Assembly: GCA_003427395.1 (NCBI GenBank)
Contig: BFEA01000255.1
Location: 931,994-974,835, forward strand
Origin: Chara braunii
Lineage: Eukaryota; Streptophyta; Charophyceae; Charales; Characeae
Length of the DNA: 42,842 bases
Direction of reading: 5' to 3'
A program made the position numbers and the translations under genes. The notes beneath the pieces are model-generated. The model did no database searches, was not told where the DNA came from, and was given only the letters and a program-made list of their open reading frames with translations. Of the stretch, positions 1 to 11,486 are shown piece by piece. How positions within the stretch are numbered: position 1 is the first letter of the stretch; each line of letters opens with the position of its first letter.

Positions 1-43
<43 letters not shown>
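1..43. repeat. (AG)n microsatellite
   Basis: Pure AG dinucleotide run at the left edge of the window. It opens repeat D copy 1, and an AG-rich patch also sits at the start of copy 2 near 34950. Confidence 0.95.
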
Positions 44-46
<3 letters not shown>

Positions 47-194
47 AAGATAAGGTCGAAGGAGGTAGACAGAGCCTTAACTTGACCGAAGAAGGGGACT
101 AAGACAAATGAGGAATTATAGGCACACAAATAGATCTGAGAACAAGAACCGGCAATCCGTCGTGAATTTAGCTTCTAATACAAGAAGAGGAGAA

Positions 195-421
195 CCATAA
201 ATAATCTCTTAACTATCCCATAAATAAGTAGATGACTCATTAAATTGAGATACATTTTCCTGCCAAAGAGTAATATGTTCCAATGCCAATAGAATATTAC
301 CCATCCTATCGTATTTAGCATCCAAAATACAGCTAGATAAAAATCATCCCAAGCTGAAATATCACAAGTACCACCTCTTCCCGGTCCATCACATGGAAAA
401 CTATAACCGAATTCTTTTTGA
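195..421 (-). pseudogene. psaB: Plastid psaB fragment in nuclear DNA (NUPT), frameshifted
   Basis: Read on the minus strand, the translation contains [19 protein letters not shown] followed by [14 protein letters not shown] and YWHW. This is the part of photosystem I core protein PsaB that holds the two cysteines binding the FX iron-sulfur cluster. Only about 75 codons of a protein of about 734 residues are present. The frame is lost by a one-base deletion near 279, where three As after the TGG of YWHW have become two. A second one-base deletion near 220 and a TGG-to-TAG change break it again, so the copy is dead. The piece is missing from the matching site of repeat D copy 2. It is flanked by near-identical 14-15 base direct repeats, GAAGAGGAGAACCA at 184-197 and GAAGAGGAGGAACCA at 420-434. 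PsaA is excluded because the CDISAWD and FWMLNTIGW residues are those of PsaB. Confidence 0.93.
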
Positions 422-1717
422 AGAGGAGGAACCAAAGATTAAAGGCGTGCAAGCCTTCTGCTCTTTGACAACGACCCCAGACCATACAACCACGCGTTCA
501 TATACACCTTTTTTACCCTGGTACTGGCGATCATGACCACCACATACCAACCTCCACACCACAACGATTGTCACCTCGCCAACTCAGCTTCTATACCGGC
601 TTGTCCAGATCCGGCAGTCCATCGTGGTCACCTGGTGCACAGTCTTGCAAAATTGAAGTCACCTCGTCAGGACTTTCCGACACGCCATGCATGCACATCA
701 TCTAGCCACGACTTGCCGAAAGCTAGCAAATGAGTTGAGAGAGCTTTTCGGATGCGCTTGTGGATTTTATAGTTGCAAAGAGGGAGATAGAAGATGGGAG
801 GGAATGGGACAAAGGTGGGAAGGAGTGAGGAGAGGGTTTAGGTTAATCTCCCGTTGAAAGCCATATCAATCCCCGCGATTATCATCGCAGCCCATCAGGT
901 TACAGCGTGAGGGGAGTATCCTCCTTACACGATGTCGCCTGATGGCTCGAGTATCCTGGGGGGGAAGGGGAGGGATCGGTAGGGAGTTGGGAATGAGGGC
1001 GGGAAGAAGAAAAGCTCGAAAAGTAGTGTAGAGCGGGACCAAGATTCAGACGAAAAGGAGCGAGAGAAAAGCACGTAGGGAGAGGAGATGGAAAACAATT
1101 ACAGATGGAAAAAAGAAGGCGCGAAGAAGCGAGAGGCGAAAATGGCATGGGGATAGTAGGAAGCAGGGTGGGAAGAGGGAGGCGGAACTTGCATAGCTGG
1201 CGCAGACACAGAAACAGAAAGACACAAAAACAATTATGTTATGCCCATCCTAGTTCTAATACCAATTCCAGATTAATAAATTCAAAAACGATATTCGTGA
1301 GCGACATCAGACGTGGAAAAATCCTACACCTATTCAGATTCTCCTTAAAATTCTTAGAGTTTTCAGGGGTGAATTTGGGTGCATTCATTTGCAAGAAAGG
1401 ACCTGACAGCGGGAAGCGCGACCACAAACCCCAAAATTTCCTACTGCCGTTCAAAATTCCTAGTGCACTCACTAAGGCGCTCGTAAGTCCTTCATAAATT
1501 TCTAAATCGAAAATCGCCAAAAAGTTTTCAGAAAAAAAAAACAACAACAAATCTTGAAAAAGGAGGAGGGCCTCGTCGACCATTGATTTCATGCATACGA
1601 CAAACAAAAAGGAAAGGTACGCCTAAAACCCATTACAAAAAAAAAAATATATATAACAAAACTCAAGGCTTCGAAAGTTCGTTTGGGTACAAAAGTTGGT
1701 ACATCACATATGTGGCG

Positions 1718-3525
1718 TTCAGGGGGTTCCAAAATTATGTTATCTCCTGATGGCATGCATGATGGTCAAAAAGACTAGTTTACATGAGGAGTGGAACCCG
1801 ATATATCAATAAGCAGAGGAAAGCACTTGTCATCACATTGAAACGACGAAAAAAGTCACAAAGAAGCATGTGTCAACGCCATCTCCAATTGCAATATCCT
1901 CGTGAGGTTATTGCCATCGTGTCCTGTTGATAATCCTCCATTATTGTCAAAAAGGATGTCTGGTTGTCTTCCAGATGGCATCATCAAGGTTTAGATTCAC
2001 TTTGTTGCAAGTGGTCTATACTGACTTACTGATGCTCCACTCTGTTGTAATTAACTAGGAGCGGAGCGGGAGGGGGTCGGGGCCCATTGCGATTGAAGCG
2101 GGGGAATGTAATTAGAGGTTTCGTCACTGAGATCAATGAAATGGACGATCCAGTGAACGAGGGGGAATCAATGATTGAGTCAGTGGAGGGAGTTGAGGTA
2201 TTCCGCATAGAGGGTGAAAATCGTGCGCAGGATATTGTCTCGCTGGGACTCGTAATCTTGCACGGTAGGGAAGGTCCCCGGAGATGATGCAATTCAATTC
2301 CATATGGTTGTATTGTCTCCATGCAACACTAATGAGAAGAATATTGAGAGGAAAAGATGGAGTGGTGTGAGGGAAGGCTTCACACAACAGGCGGACTGAG
2401 CAGTGGCGATAGAAGAGCTGACTGGCAAAAATATGATAATTGAGGGGGAGCTTAAAGATGTAGTTCGTCAAAATCGCTTTCACCACGCCTCACAAAAAAC
2501 AACAACACAAGTTTCCTCTCCTCCTGCACACGTGCTCCGCTAATCCCAAAGGTCCCACTTGGTCAAAGCCAAATGGCTCCACCACCGTCGACGCGTGTAA
2601 AAAAAAAAAAAAAAAAGGCATGTCGTTCCACCTTGATAAGCCTGATCTAACAAGCAGGCTATCGCCGACACAGTTGCCGACGGATTTTTGTTTTTGATTA
2701 AATTAGAATTAACTAGTCTTGTCTGTTGATCTGTACATTTGATCGTGGCGCATGCACGAGCAGAGGCGACATTCGTCATGACCCGCATCAGGTCCGACTG
2801 CAAGTGTTGCGGATTTATAGAGGACTATTTTGATTTTTATTTGAGGGGACACCTGGAGTCATGTAGCATGCAGTACAACAAGGCTCTTGGTCGTGACTAC
2901 CCGCTAGTAGGAGTTTTCCGCAACCTTGGTGAAGACCTTCGCAAACGGAGTGGGGTGCAAACAAAGTTTGAATTTTCTTTCTGTCGTTGGAGCGGTATGA
3001 GGGTACTAACTTGGGAGTAGTGGCCTTTTGCGTTAGCTTGGCGTAATGGTAGTGCGATTTTGGTATGACGAGAGGTCTGCACAACTACCATGAGTGGAAC
3101 AAGGCCTTAAGAGTGATAGGCACCATGGGTCGGCCAAGGTGTGGCTTTGGGGCGTTTCGGTAGGCCTACTCGCCATCAACGTCTGTTTATATGGAATTAT
3201 GTGAGTGTTAAGCTCAACCTTGGGCTTAGTACTATTGGTTATGGTGTTAGATTGGCGGTGCTGCAAAAGCGGCGGAGCATTTTGAAGGACAATCGAGGGA
3301 TTGAGGATCTGGTAAGGCTATCCCCCTCGGTTTTGTTGACAGTTCAGACCACGGGTCCGATCAGCAGGACCAGAGAGGTTCCAGCAGTCCCTTTTTTTTT
3401 ACCGCGTCCTCCCAACCTCTCTTCCTTTCCTTTTCTTTGTTTCATTTTAATATGATTTTATCAATTTAAAATCCCGTTTTGGGACGGTGTCAGTACCTGT
3501 GCTGGTACCGAGACCGGTGTTGAAA
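1718..3525. other. Unassigned stretch, no gene recognised
   Basis: I see no gene here. It contains short poly-A runs (2599-2617) and open frames of at most 117 codons that match nothing I know. The frame at 2739-3020 on the plus strand starts with TTG and shows no domain. The composition is mixed and no internal long repeat was seen. Confidence 0.5.
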
Positions 3526-3526
3526 C

Positions 3527-3605
3527 CAACTAGCCTAGCCCGGTTGGTACACCCCAAAACCGTTGAAATAAAGACCGGAGTTTGAGTTCCTATGAATCTT
3601 TGATG
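3527..3605 (+). mobile_element. tRNA-derived SINE head, family S1 copy a
   Basis: The A-box-like TAGCCCGGTTGG (tRNA consensus TRGCNNAGYNGG) is followed about 40 bases later by a B-box-like AGTTTGAGTTCC. The block aligns with 23991-24060 on the plus strand and with 23031-23104 on the minus strand: all have a GGTTGGTACRCCC-like start and a GAAATA-AGA middle. Several copies with decayed boxes point to a tRNA-derived SINE rather than a working tRNA gene. The 3' limit is uncertain. Confidence 0.6.
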
Positions 3606-5560
3606 ATACATGATGAGTAAAAGCAAATATTTTTGAACCGCCTCATGCCCGCCAACTCAATGATGATTTCCAAGGCCGCGGCCCAGCATCTTGTCCTTCG
3701 GGATATTTGTTAAAATTGGAACCATAGGCGGAGGGAGATGACAGGTTTTGGTCATGCTGATCCTAATCGCGGATCTCGCCCTGCTAGGTCTCGGGTGATG
3801 CTAGTCACCCCGAGAAAAATGCCATAGCCCCACCTCACTCTTTAGTGGGGGAGGGAACGCCTTTGTGCTCAGGGACTTTTGTGCCCTGACAGCCCCGAGC
3901 AACCCAAGTTTCAAACAGTCTTTACACCATTTACACCATTTACACCTATCACGTAGTGCTCAAACATACAATCACTGACATTGAGGAAACGAATCCTGAC
4001 TGTCTGGGCAGTTTGGGTTTAACTATGCGGAGGAAGGTAGCAGCGTCTGTGCAAGCAGTGGGAGGGCTTGCTATGGCGGTGGGAGTGTCGTCAACACCAA
4101 GGACACACCACGAGTCATCATATCCGGTTCAAGTAATGAAGAACACCTGGCTGGGTTTTCGACTCAACACGTTCTCCAGATTTGGAGGGGTTGGCGTCAA
4201 GACTTCATAGAACTATCGCGGTGGCATTGTTGTGGCCAGTGGGAGTGCGCGCAACAATGGTGGGAGCACAATGGCAGATGGGGAGTGCTATCTGCTTCAA
4301 TGACACGCTAGAGTCCAAACAACAAGGAGAAGGGGCTACCAACTTATGAGAAAGCCTGGTTATGTTGAATATTTGAATTTAGATGTTTTGTTCCTGGTCT
4401 TGTTTAATCGATAGAACCATAGATATGAATTCCTAAGTTTTGTAGTTGGCTTTAGCTGTTGTTTAGAATCGTGGATGTGGCTCTAGTGCACTGTATCTTC
4501 TTTCCCATCGCATATAGTTGCACTTTGTCCAGTCTGAATAAATTGAGATGCATTTTCGTCATGTATTCTTCCCACAAACCGTCATATACTCCTCTCACGC
4601 GCCTCATTCCGAGTTCTACTTCCTGTGTCAGCACGTAGGATGTGAACGAACCGCCCCCTTGCGGAGTGTGTGAGTGAATCTCTGTTTTTTTGCTTTCATA
4701 TGCCTTTTTACCTGAAGCTCCATAGTGATTTATCTGGTCGTGTTTCAGGGTTTGTTATAGTTATGCTTGGTTATTGGTCAGTGTTAGTTGTCTATCTGGG
4801 ATATCGATTGGGCTTTCTTTAGATTTTTAGAGTCGGTGGCTGATAAATAGGGTTACGGTTTCCCTCTTGTAGTGACTTTGAGCATGCGTAGTTTTCACGA
4901 TTCTGGCTTAGGATTTTCTAAATACATTGTAGATTCCGTTCGTTGTTGGCCGTTGTTTGTAGGATCATTTTTTGCATTTTCGTTTTTACTCTTGTCGATA
5001 ATCTGATACTCTGTACTTGAAGGATTAAGTTGCGCATATTCGTTAGATTTTCCGTCTCTAAGTAATAAAGCCAGTTGATAATGCTTACTAAGGGTTACGT
5101 GTAAAGTTTCGGCTTCGCTCGGGCGATAAAACCTATTTTGAAAATTGCAATCTTATGAGTAGCGGCAGTACGAAGGTAGTATGAGTCCCATCGTCTGTGG
5201 TGCGAGCACTATTCTTGTAGTTAGCATTAGTAGATAGGAAACAAACTTAACTGTATCCATGGTGATCTTGGTCCAATTGACCGTAGATCTTATCGAAGAT
5301 CCAAGGGTGCGTTGTCTACGCGAATACCCTTACAAAGATATCCGTCGTGGTTTTTGCAAGTGACAGAAAACAAGTTTGACCCGGAATTGTTGAGAAGGCC
5401 GCGCGACTTGCGGCAGTGTGGTGACTATAGGTTGGCTATGAGGTCTGGAAGTAGAGAGTGCGTGGGCGCGCAGGGTTTGAGGCGCTTGGGATTTCTTTCC
5501 TTGTCCTTGATTATAAAGCCGGCGCGGACGCCAACCAGTTTAACTTTGTTTTAATTTTAT
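3606..5560. other. Unassigned stretch, no gene recognised
   Basis: Moderately AT-rich in 4320-5100, with no convincing open frame or repeat that I can tie to the rest of the window. A short TTTA run closes it at 5552-5574. Confidence 0.5.
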
Positions 5561-8500
5561 TTATTTATTTATTTTTGATTAAGTAGGAAGTAAGGATATT
5601 TTCCCTTGATTGGTATGTTTGACCGAGGCGAGCGCGCGTGCGAGGACGACGACATCGACAGCGACGGTGCGACCTTGTGTGGTAAATGGGGCGTATAGGA
5701 GGGCGCGGGGCAGCCACAGCGCGGTCCGGGTAGGCCAGCGAGGGTGCCTAGCGACGACACGTTGGTTGTAGACAGGAAAAGGGCGTAGGCTGTTCTTCCC
5801 AAGCCTAGGCACCACGCGACACTACTCCATATTGGAATCCGCGCCTAGCCGTTTCAGGCTTGGGCTTAGCCCTACAGGTTGCGGCATTTGGTTAGCGATA
5901 CAGAGGTTCGGGGATCGAGGCCAGCCGGCGTCGGCGCAGCAACTGTAGCGGAGCGGCGTGGACCGAAACTTGAGGGGTTGAGGGCCCGACGGGGCTTTCG
6001 CCCTCAATTTTGATTAGCTGACGTGGCCGCGGGCCTGACCCACGGGGTTAGTTCTTATTTTACCGTCTTGAACCTCTTGTTAGTTTTGCTCTAATTTTCG
6101 GGACGCGATACCGGGGCTGGTGAAGGGTATGATGGGGAGAAGGCGGCCGTGTTGCGATAAGCCATGGTGCTACTTGAAGGAGAGTCTTTCCCCACTTTCA
6201 ATCTCCGGGGTTCTTGGCTGATTTTTGCTAATTCCATCGTGGTCCGCACGGGGACCTGCCTCGCGGATTCGCGCGATAGGCTATACGTGCAGACTTTGTG
6301 CCCTTTCACATATCGCCGTGTTGGGACTGTCACACCGTTGAGGTATGGGCCGCGCTTTTTAGAAACCAGCCCCCGACGGGCTAACTGTTTCGGTATGCGG
6401 AGTAGGTACACGCTCCTCAGCGGACCTTGACTGTCATGGCTATTGCCCTTCGCAGCTCGACCGGTTGCCCCCGCAGTTCCCTATCGGATAGAAGAAGTAG
6501 TCGGCGGCCCTCATCGAGCCGCTGTGGGGACAATCTTCGTTCGAGCGCCCGACAGGTGGACTGAAGGAGGAGGGCGGAAGGCAGGCGTAGCACCGGCCCT
6601 TGGAGCACAACGCTGGTCTGTGGTAACGGGAAAGACGAACCGGGACGGGAAACCTCGTTGGGTGCATGCGCGGACGGGGTCGAAGCGATTGCGAGCGCGG
6701 TATCGGCACTGCGCTAGCGGTAGGGGTGAACCTAGACGGGGTAGTGGGCCAGTGGCGTGTGCAGGGATGCCGGACAGGGAAGAAGGAAGGGCTGATCCGC
6801 TAACTAGTGCCGTACTAGCTAGAAGGGGGCGCGAAGGAAGAAGGCGGCGCGGTGGGCGGTAGCGCGGAGTAGCAGAAAGGTAGTGAAAAGGGGAAGAGTG
6901 AACCCGGCCGGGATTTTGCATCGGGTACATTCGAAGGAGGTGGCGGAGGGATTGGTCGGGCGCCGCCGGAGGTGGTAGTGGCGGGCTGAATGTGGATGGG
7001 AAGTGGTGTTGGAGGAGGTAAGGCAGTGGGGCAACGGACACTGAGGCGGAGGGAGGTCGGCAACATGAATGAACCCGGATGGGTTCCTACGTTAGGTACA
7101 GGCGGGGTGAGAACGGGGCGACCATGGCGGGGGTAGAAAGCCTATAACCCGCCCGTTCCTTGACGGAAGCGAGCGGGGAAAGGCGTTAGACGAAGGTTAT
7201 TCGGCAGGGCGACTCGAGTGGTGGAGTTACAACTAGTGGAGAATTAGTACGGAGGAAGGTTAGTAAAGAAGGTGGTGCGTGGAGGTATAGCGGGAACCGG
7301 CTATGTCGAGCGGGAGGAATAATGAAAGCTCACTCGATTCATTATGAAATCGAGTGAATCAAGCGGCAAGGGTGAGGTTTTGGGGTAGTGCGATTTAGTT
7401 AGTAGAGTTAGATTTAGGGAAGGGGGTGTAGATTCTGTGGTTTATTGAACGTAAGTTGCGCCCGAGGGGATAGCTGGTTAGGTGTGGAATGAACCTACCC
7501 GTATACTAGGGGTAGATCCATTCGGTTTGGTGCATCCTGTCGTCGGGAAGAGCGATGGAGGGATGAGTCGGGCGCAGCTCAAAGGCTGTAGCGCCCTCGA
7601 TTCTAATCGTGAAGGGGAAGAGTCGAGGTGGGGGCTTTCGAACGGGGCGATACTGATTCTAATGATACTTTTACCGACAGGTTAGTAGATTAGGCAGTTA
7701 GTAAGATTGGAGCTGCGCGGAGCCATAGCGAAGTGAGGGGGAGAGGGGTGAGTGAACCCGGTCGCGGAGGTGTGACAGATACGTGCGGGGGCAAGGGGGA
7801 GACAGGCAAACGGATCCGGGTAGGGGAGGGAGCCGGGTGCATGGGGATGCTACGGGCTATAACCGACACAGGGAAAGCCGGCAGCGAGCAGCGAGGTAAG
7901 GTGGTGACGAGCGCTCGGGCCGGGCAACGGGTTGGGTCAGCGAGGTGGCGAAGTAAGCCGAATGAGCCTGGGCGCTAAATCGCGCGAGGTGCATTCGAAC
8001 TTGAGTAAGGAAAGGTGGCGCAGTAGAGAGCCTGGGCGCAGTGAGGGAGGACGGGGCCGTGCCCTGCCTCGCAACTTGTTGAGAGTGGGAAGTGTGGGCC
8101 TGGGATTTGAACATCGGGCGACTTTAGATATGAGGTTGATGCACGCAGCGGGTATGGGCTGGGAGTGGACGGTGTATCTTCCTGCCTTGCAGCAGGAGAT
8201 TCTTCTGGATTGACATACTGCAGTAGCGAGGGAGGTGGGAGACTAGCCACGAGGTCGGAGGCTTACCTGTTGGCGTCAGATTCGGTTGCATTCTGCCACG
8301 GTAACGGCCAGACGCTGGGATGCGAGCAACTACCGGTGTGAAGGAGCGGCTAGTACTGGAACCAGGCATTGTGGGGAGAACCGAAGGTCGGGGGTGCATG
8401 GTTGTTCCCGGTTGGTGAAGTGTTTCGCCTTACGAACATTGGCAGATCGAAGATCTCCTCTCCAGTCGAGCTATTGAGGAGTTCGGGAAGTGTATCTGCT

Positions 8501-9540
8501 TACTTAGGGAGTGACTGGCCGTGCTGTCGCTGCCCGGACGGGTTACCTGGTGCTGTTGTCCCGAGGGGGTCTGAGCGTTACTGTTTCAGCCTGTATCTGT
8601 GGTTGCAAGTCGTCTTTGTCTGATGAGCTAATGTCGGTTACCTCACCGACCGAAGTTTCGACCGCCGTTGTTTATTGAGGAGTCGATGTAGCGCTGCATA
8701 GAAAAGGAAAGGCCGGTGGCTCACGAATAAGGCAGGGCAAAGTTGGTTAGGGAAGAGGGGCGGAGACCTGTTTGCAGTGGTCTGTGGGCAGCGGAATGGG
8801 GAGTATGTGACACCGTAGCAGGGAGACTACTACCGTAGCTTGACAGGGGAGGCTGCGGTTGTGTCATTGATTCAAGGGTGGCCTTCGCTGCTGATTGTTG
8901 GTGTACGAAACCAACTTTGGGGGAGTGCCTGAGTCCAGCGGCAGGGCTATTGCTGTGACTTAGGGGTTTGCCAGGTGGGTTGGGATCCGTGATTTGACCA
9001 GGAGGGTTGACCAAGCTGTTACGTTTGGCCGCCATTGCGGGGCCCTCAGACGCTGAAGAATTGAAGGCCCTCTCATGCGAGTCTGAGTGCACCATCCTTG
9101 TATCTGAGAGGCTGAACTATTCCCCTTCTGCCTTTCTTGCTCTAAGTCTAGTCTGTTGGTTCTGAGAGGAAGGTGGTAGGCGGGATTGTAACCCGTAATC
9201 CGCGCCAAGGCCTCTGTGGGAGGTTCACCCCACCGATTGCGAGAGCTCTGCCGGAGCCTAGACGAGGCTCTTGAGGCAGGGAATTGAACGGTAATCATTG
9301 CTTTCTCTTTATGAACCCCGGTATAACCCCTACCTGTGCATCTGGCTATGTTTGACCGAGTATACTGCATGCACCCTATTTTGACTTTGGATTGACTGGC
9401 AGGACACAAGTCAGACTAAATAAAGGAATGTGTGTGCAATCACAGTTTCAGTTTGTTGATTGCCTGAAGGCAGATTGTGAGCACAAGGGGTTACATCTGG
9501 GGGAAGGGTGGGTGAAAGGTGGTTTTGCTTGAGGCTGACA
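5561..9540. other. GC-rich stretch without a recognisable gene
   Basis: This is clearly richer in G and C than its neighbours and strongly G-biased on the plus strand from about 6400 to 8000. Open frames reach 176 codons (minus, 6511-7041), but that one is a proline/serine/arginine-rich product of C-rich codons with no domain, and the others overlap it in several frames. A clean 9-bp hairpin, CACTCGATT at 7331-7339 against AATCGAGTG at 7348-7356, lies inside. The stretch runs directly into the hairpin array of the left LTR, so part of it may be the outer end of that LTR or an older element. I cannot assign it. Confidence 0.5.
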
Positions 9541-9544
9541 GAGT

Positions 9545-10280
9545 CCTATGGGGTCAGACCAGTTCCATAAGATTGGACGGCCTGACTGTTGTGTTTATTT
9601 TTGAATTGCATGGAGAGTCGGACCAGTTCCATAAGATTGGACATTCTGATTGCTCTGAATTGCGAGGGTTTGACTGCGACTGACTTTTCAGGGGTCAAAC
9701 CTGTACCATAAGATTGGAGGGTTGTGGTTGCCATGTTTGACTCGGGTTTTGGTTTGTTTCTTTTGTTGTTGGTCGAGGAGGTCTGAGCAAGTCCATAAGA
9801 TTGGACGACTCAACCCCTTCCTGTTTCATTCTGAGGGAGTAATTCTCGCTGAGGGCAGGGCATGTCCATAAGATTGGACGACCTTGGACTTATGCCGCAT
9901 ACAGTGGGATCAGAGAGAAACGAACCTGACAGAGGACCAGATATGTTCCATAAGATTGGACGATTTGTCCCAAAGTCTCGCACATGCTGGAACCCAAAAG
10001 GTTAAATTTTGACTATATTTTATGCTATCCTGTTTATGAACAGGCTAGCCACGCATGGGTTTCATAAGATTGGACAGCCTGGCTATAGCTTATCATGAAG
10101 TGAAGGGAGTATAACAAAGAGTATAATTGAAGGTAACCCTAGGCAGGCTGGACCTTGTTCTAAGATGAACGACTCAGTCCTATGCCCAACTTTTGAACAC
10201 CAAGCTCAGAGAGGTATATATAATTTAGATATTAAACAGTTCGGGGCGGCCGAACCTTGTTCTAAGATGAACAGCTTTTA
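9545..10280 (+). other. Array of nine hairpins with invariant TAAGAT loop, LTR 1
   Basis: Core motifs of class I (CCATAAGATTGG or close) lie at 9565, 9629, 9706, 9793, 9866, 9948 and 10062. Class II motifs (GTTCTAAGATGAAC) lie at 10157-10170 and 10259-10272. In class I the stem CCA/TGG, often extended to GTCCA/TGGAC, closes the hexaloop; in class II GTTC/GAAC closes the same hexaloop. Outside these, each unit has its own second stem. Examples are GTCAG 9553-9557 with CTGAC 9582-9586, GTCGGA with TCTGAT around 9629, TGAG with CTCA around 9793, and TAGCCA with TGGCTA around 10062. Spacing between loops is 64-114 bases, so this is not a simple tandem repeat. The loop and class are constant while stem bases vary and remain largely paired. 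Confidence 0.82.
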
Positions 10281-10299
10281 ACTCAGCTTAAAAGGTACT

Positions 10300-10370
10300 T
10301 TTCCTACGGAAAGCGCTGCCGAAATTTTCTTAGTTTAAAGGAGATAGATTATATTTTGACAGGTGGCGAT
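10300..10370 (+). repeat. Single GGAAGCGCTGCCGAAATTT unit in LTR 1
   Basis: One copy of a motif that occurs three times in the other LTR (15020-15350). It reads TTCC-TAC-GGAAA followed by GCGCTGCCGAAATTTT and, 30 bases on, ATATTTTGAC. The missing two copies account for part of the length difference between the LTRs. Confidence 0.6.
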
Positions 10371-11001
10371 TTTGGCGATCCACTCTGTACAGGGGAGATT
10401 ATGCCAGAAACTACCTTTGCTTAGGGCACTACTTAAAGGTAGACTCAGGCCTTGTGAGCTAGGATGATTTGAGTGAGAATGTGTTATGGAGTTGTATTCT
10501 CCATACACTTATGATTTTAGCTTGGGGATTGACCTGTCTTGTGTTACAGGCCTTCTTGACCGTTTGATTCAGGATTTGGACTAACTTCAGTTTGATCCTA
10601 CGAGGATCATTTTCTATTATTACGGATAACAGGTCGGTTGCCGATTCGTCGGTTTGCGATTCAACTCCAATCCACTCCTGTCACTCAACCTAAAGGCTTT
10701 ACCCCTGTGGTTTGAATTGTTTCATTGTGTTTTCAACCGGACTTTATTGAATGACCATTTAACTAAAGTACTGAGTATTTACTTTGGAGAGTTGCACAAG
10801 AGTGAGGCTTGTATGGCTAAAGCGAGGGGTATGAGTGCGAGGATTGATTGAAGTTGACCTCGTGTAGTGCGTGGAATTCTAGTTGAATCTTTGATATGAT
10901 TGCAGGTATGGTTGTGGTTCGGAGTCTGGATGTGATTGTCTGTGATTTGATACATATATGGATGAGAGGAGCCTCACTGTGACTGTGAGAAGTGATCGTC
11001 C

Positions 11002-11008
11002 TATATAA
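11002..11008 (+). promoter_or_regulatory. Candidate TATA box in LTR 1
   Basis: TATATAA within CCTATATAATCGACCCC, about 1.1 kb before the LTR end, is identical in the other LTR at 15990-15996. Position and conservation fit an LTR promoter. No start site can be read from the sequence. Confidence 0.4.
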
Positions 11009-11332
11009 TCGACCCCTATGTATTTATAAGTGCCCTGAGTATTTGAGAGGCCTACTGTGAGTGTGAATAAGGGTTAACTGAATTATGTCTCGAGAGGGAA
11101 GGGAGGTTCCCTTTTTACCCTTGCTTTTTAGAGTTTGTATGGTTGGAAGTTGTAGTCCGTGGCAGCTGTCAAAGTCAAACCCTTTGACTTTCGCCCAGGC
11201 CCGGGGTAGGACTCATCCCCAGGGCCGCAAGAAACGACTGCCACAACAGGTGTGGACCTGTGTATCACCCGCTCTGTATAAGGTGCAGAAGAGGGTGTGT
11301 GGTTTTCAACCGCGCATGGCGGTTGTCCAGCG

Positions 11333-11486
11333 TTGAGAGATTAACTCTCAAGGCGCGTGTCAGCTGACACTTGAGTGTCGAATGCGCCCCTTGAGATTAA
11401 CGAGGACCGCGTGAGTATGGGTACTACATAGTACACCATCACTGTGACCGCTTGCGTACGCTTGCATGGCGGGTCGATATGAGTAG
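11333..11486 (+). other. Cluster of perfect hairpins downstream of the LTR 1 promoter candidate
   Basis: TTGAGAG at 11333-11339 pairs with CTCTCAA at 11345-11351. GTGTCAGCTGACAC at 11357-11370 is a 14-base perfect palindrome. GGGTC and GACCC pair within 11467-11486. LTR 2 keeps the GTGTC/GACAC and GGGTC/GACCC stems, while its first stem has one mismatch. They would lie in the transcribed leader if the TATA at 11002 is used. Confidence 0.5.

Larger units (their letters stand above)
1..1717 (+). repeat. Dispersed repeat family D, copy 1 (left part cut by window edge)
   Basis: This stretch aligns in order and in the same orientation with 34950-36300. Shared anchors include the 'tttagctt' block near 168 (copy 2 near 35023), 'ccttctgctct' near 453 (35073), 'gatgcgcttg' followed by 'tttatag' near 752 (35364), a purine-rich 'gcgaagaa' block near 1115 (35728) and 'gtttgggta' near 1682 (36270). 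No protein is conserved between the copies; open frames in this stretch differ between them. Copy 1 carries the psaB insertion that copy 2 lacks. The nature of the family is unknown; a non-coding transposon or a long terminal repeat are both possible. Confidence 0.7.

Noticed and set aside
6754-6760. GCGTG followed by TG as the partner of GCGTG after the right LTR (target-site duplication)
   Set aside because: A seven-base match in 4 kb is likely by chance and would demand a 5.3 kb LTR with no other support.
6511-7041. 176-codon proline-rich frame on the minus strand
   Set aside because: Product of C-rich DNA with overlapping frames on both strands, no domain and no start context.
8998-9165. 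Open stretch with protein-like composition (LTKLLRLAAIAG, DAEELKAL)
   Set aside because: Only 55 codons, no ATG and no neighbouring exon that I can join to it.
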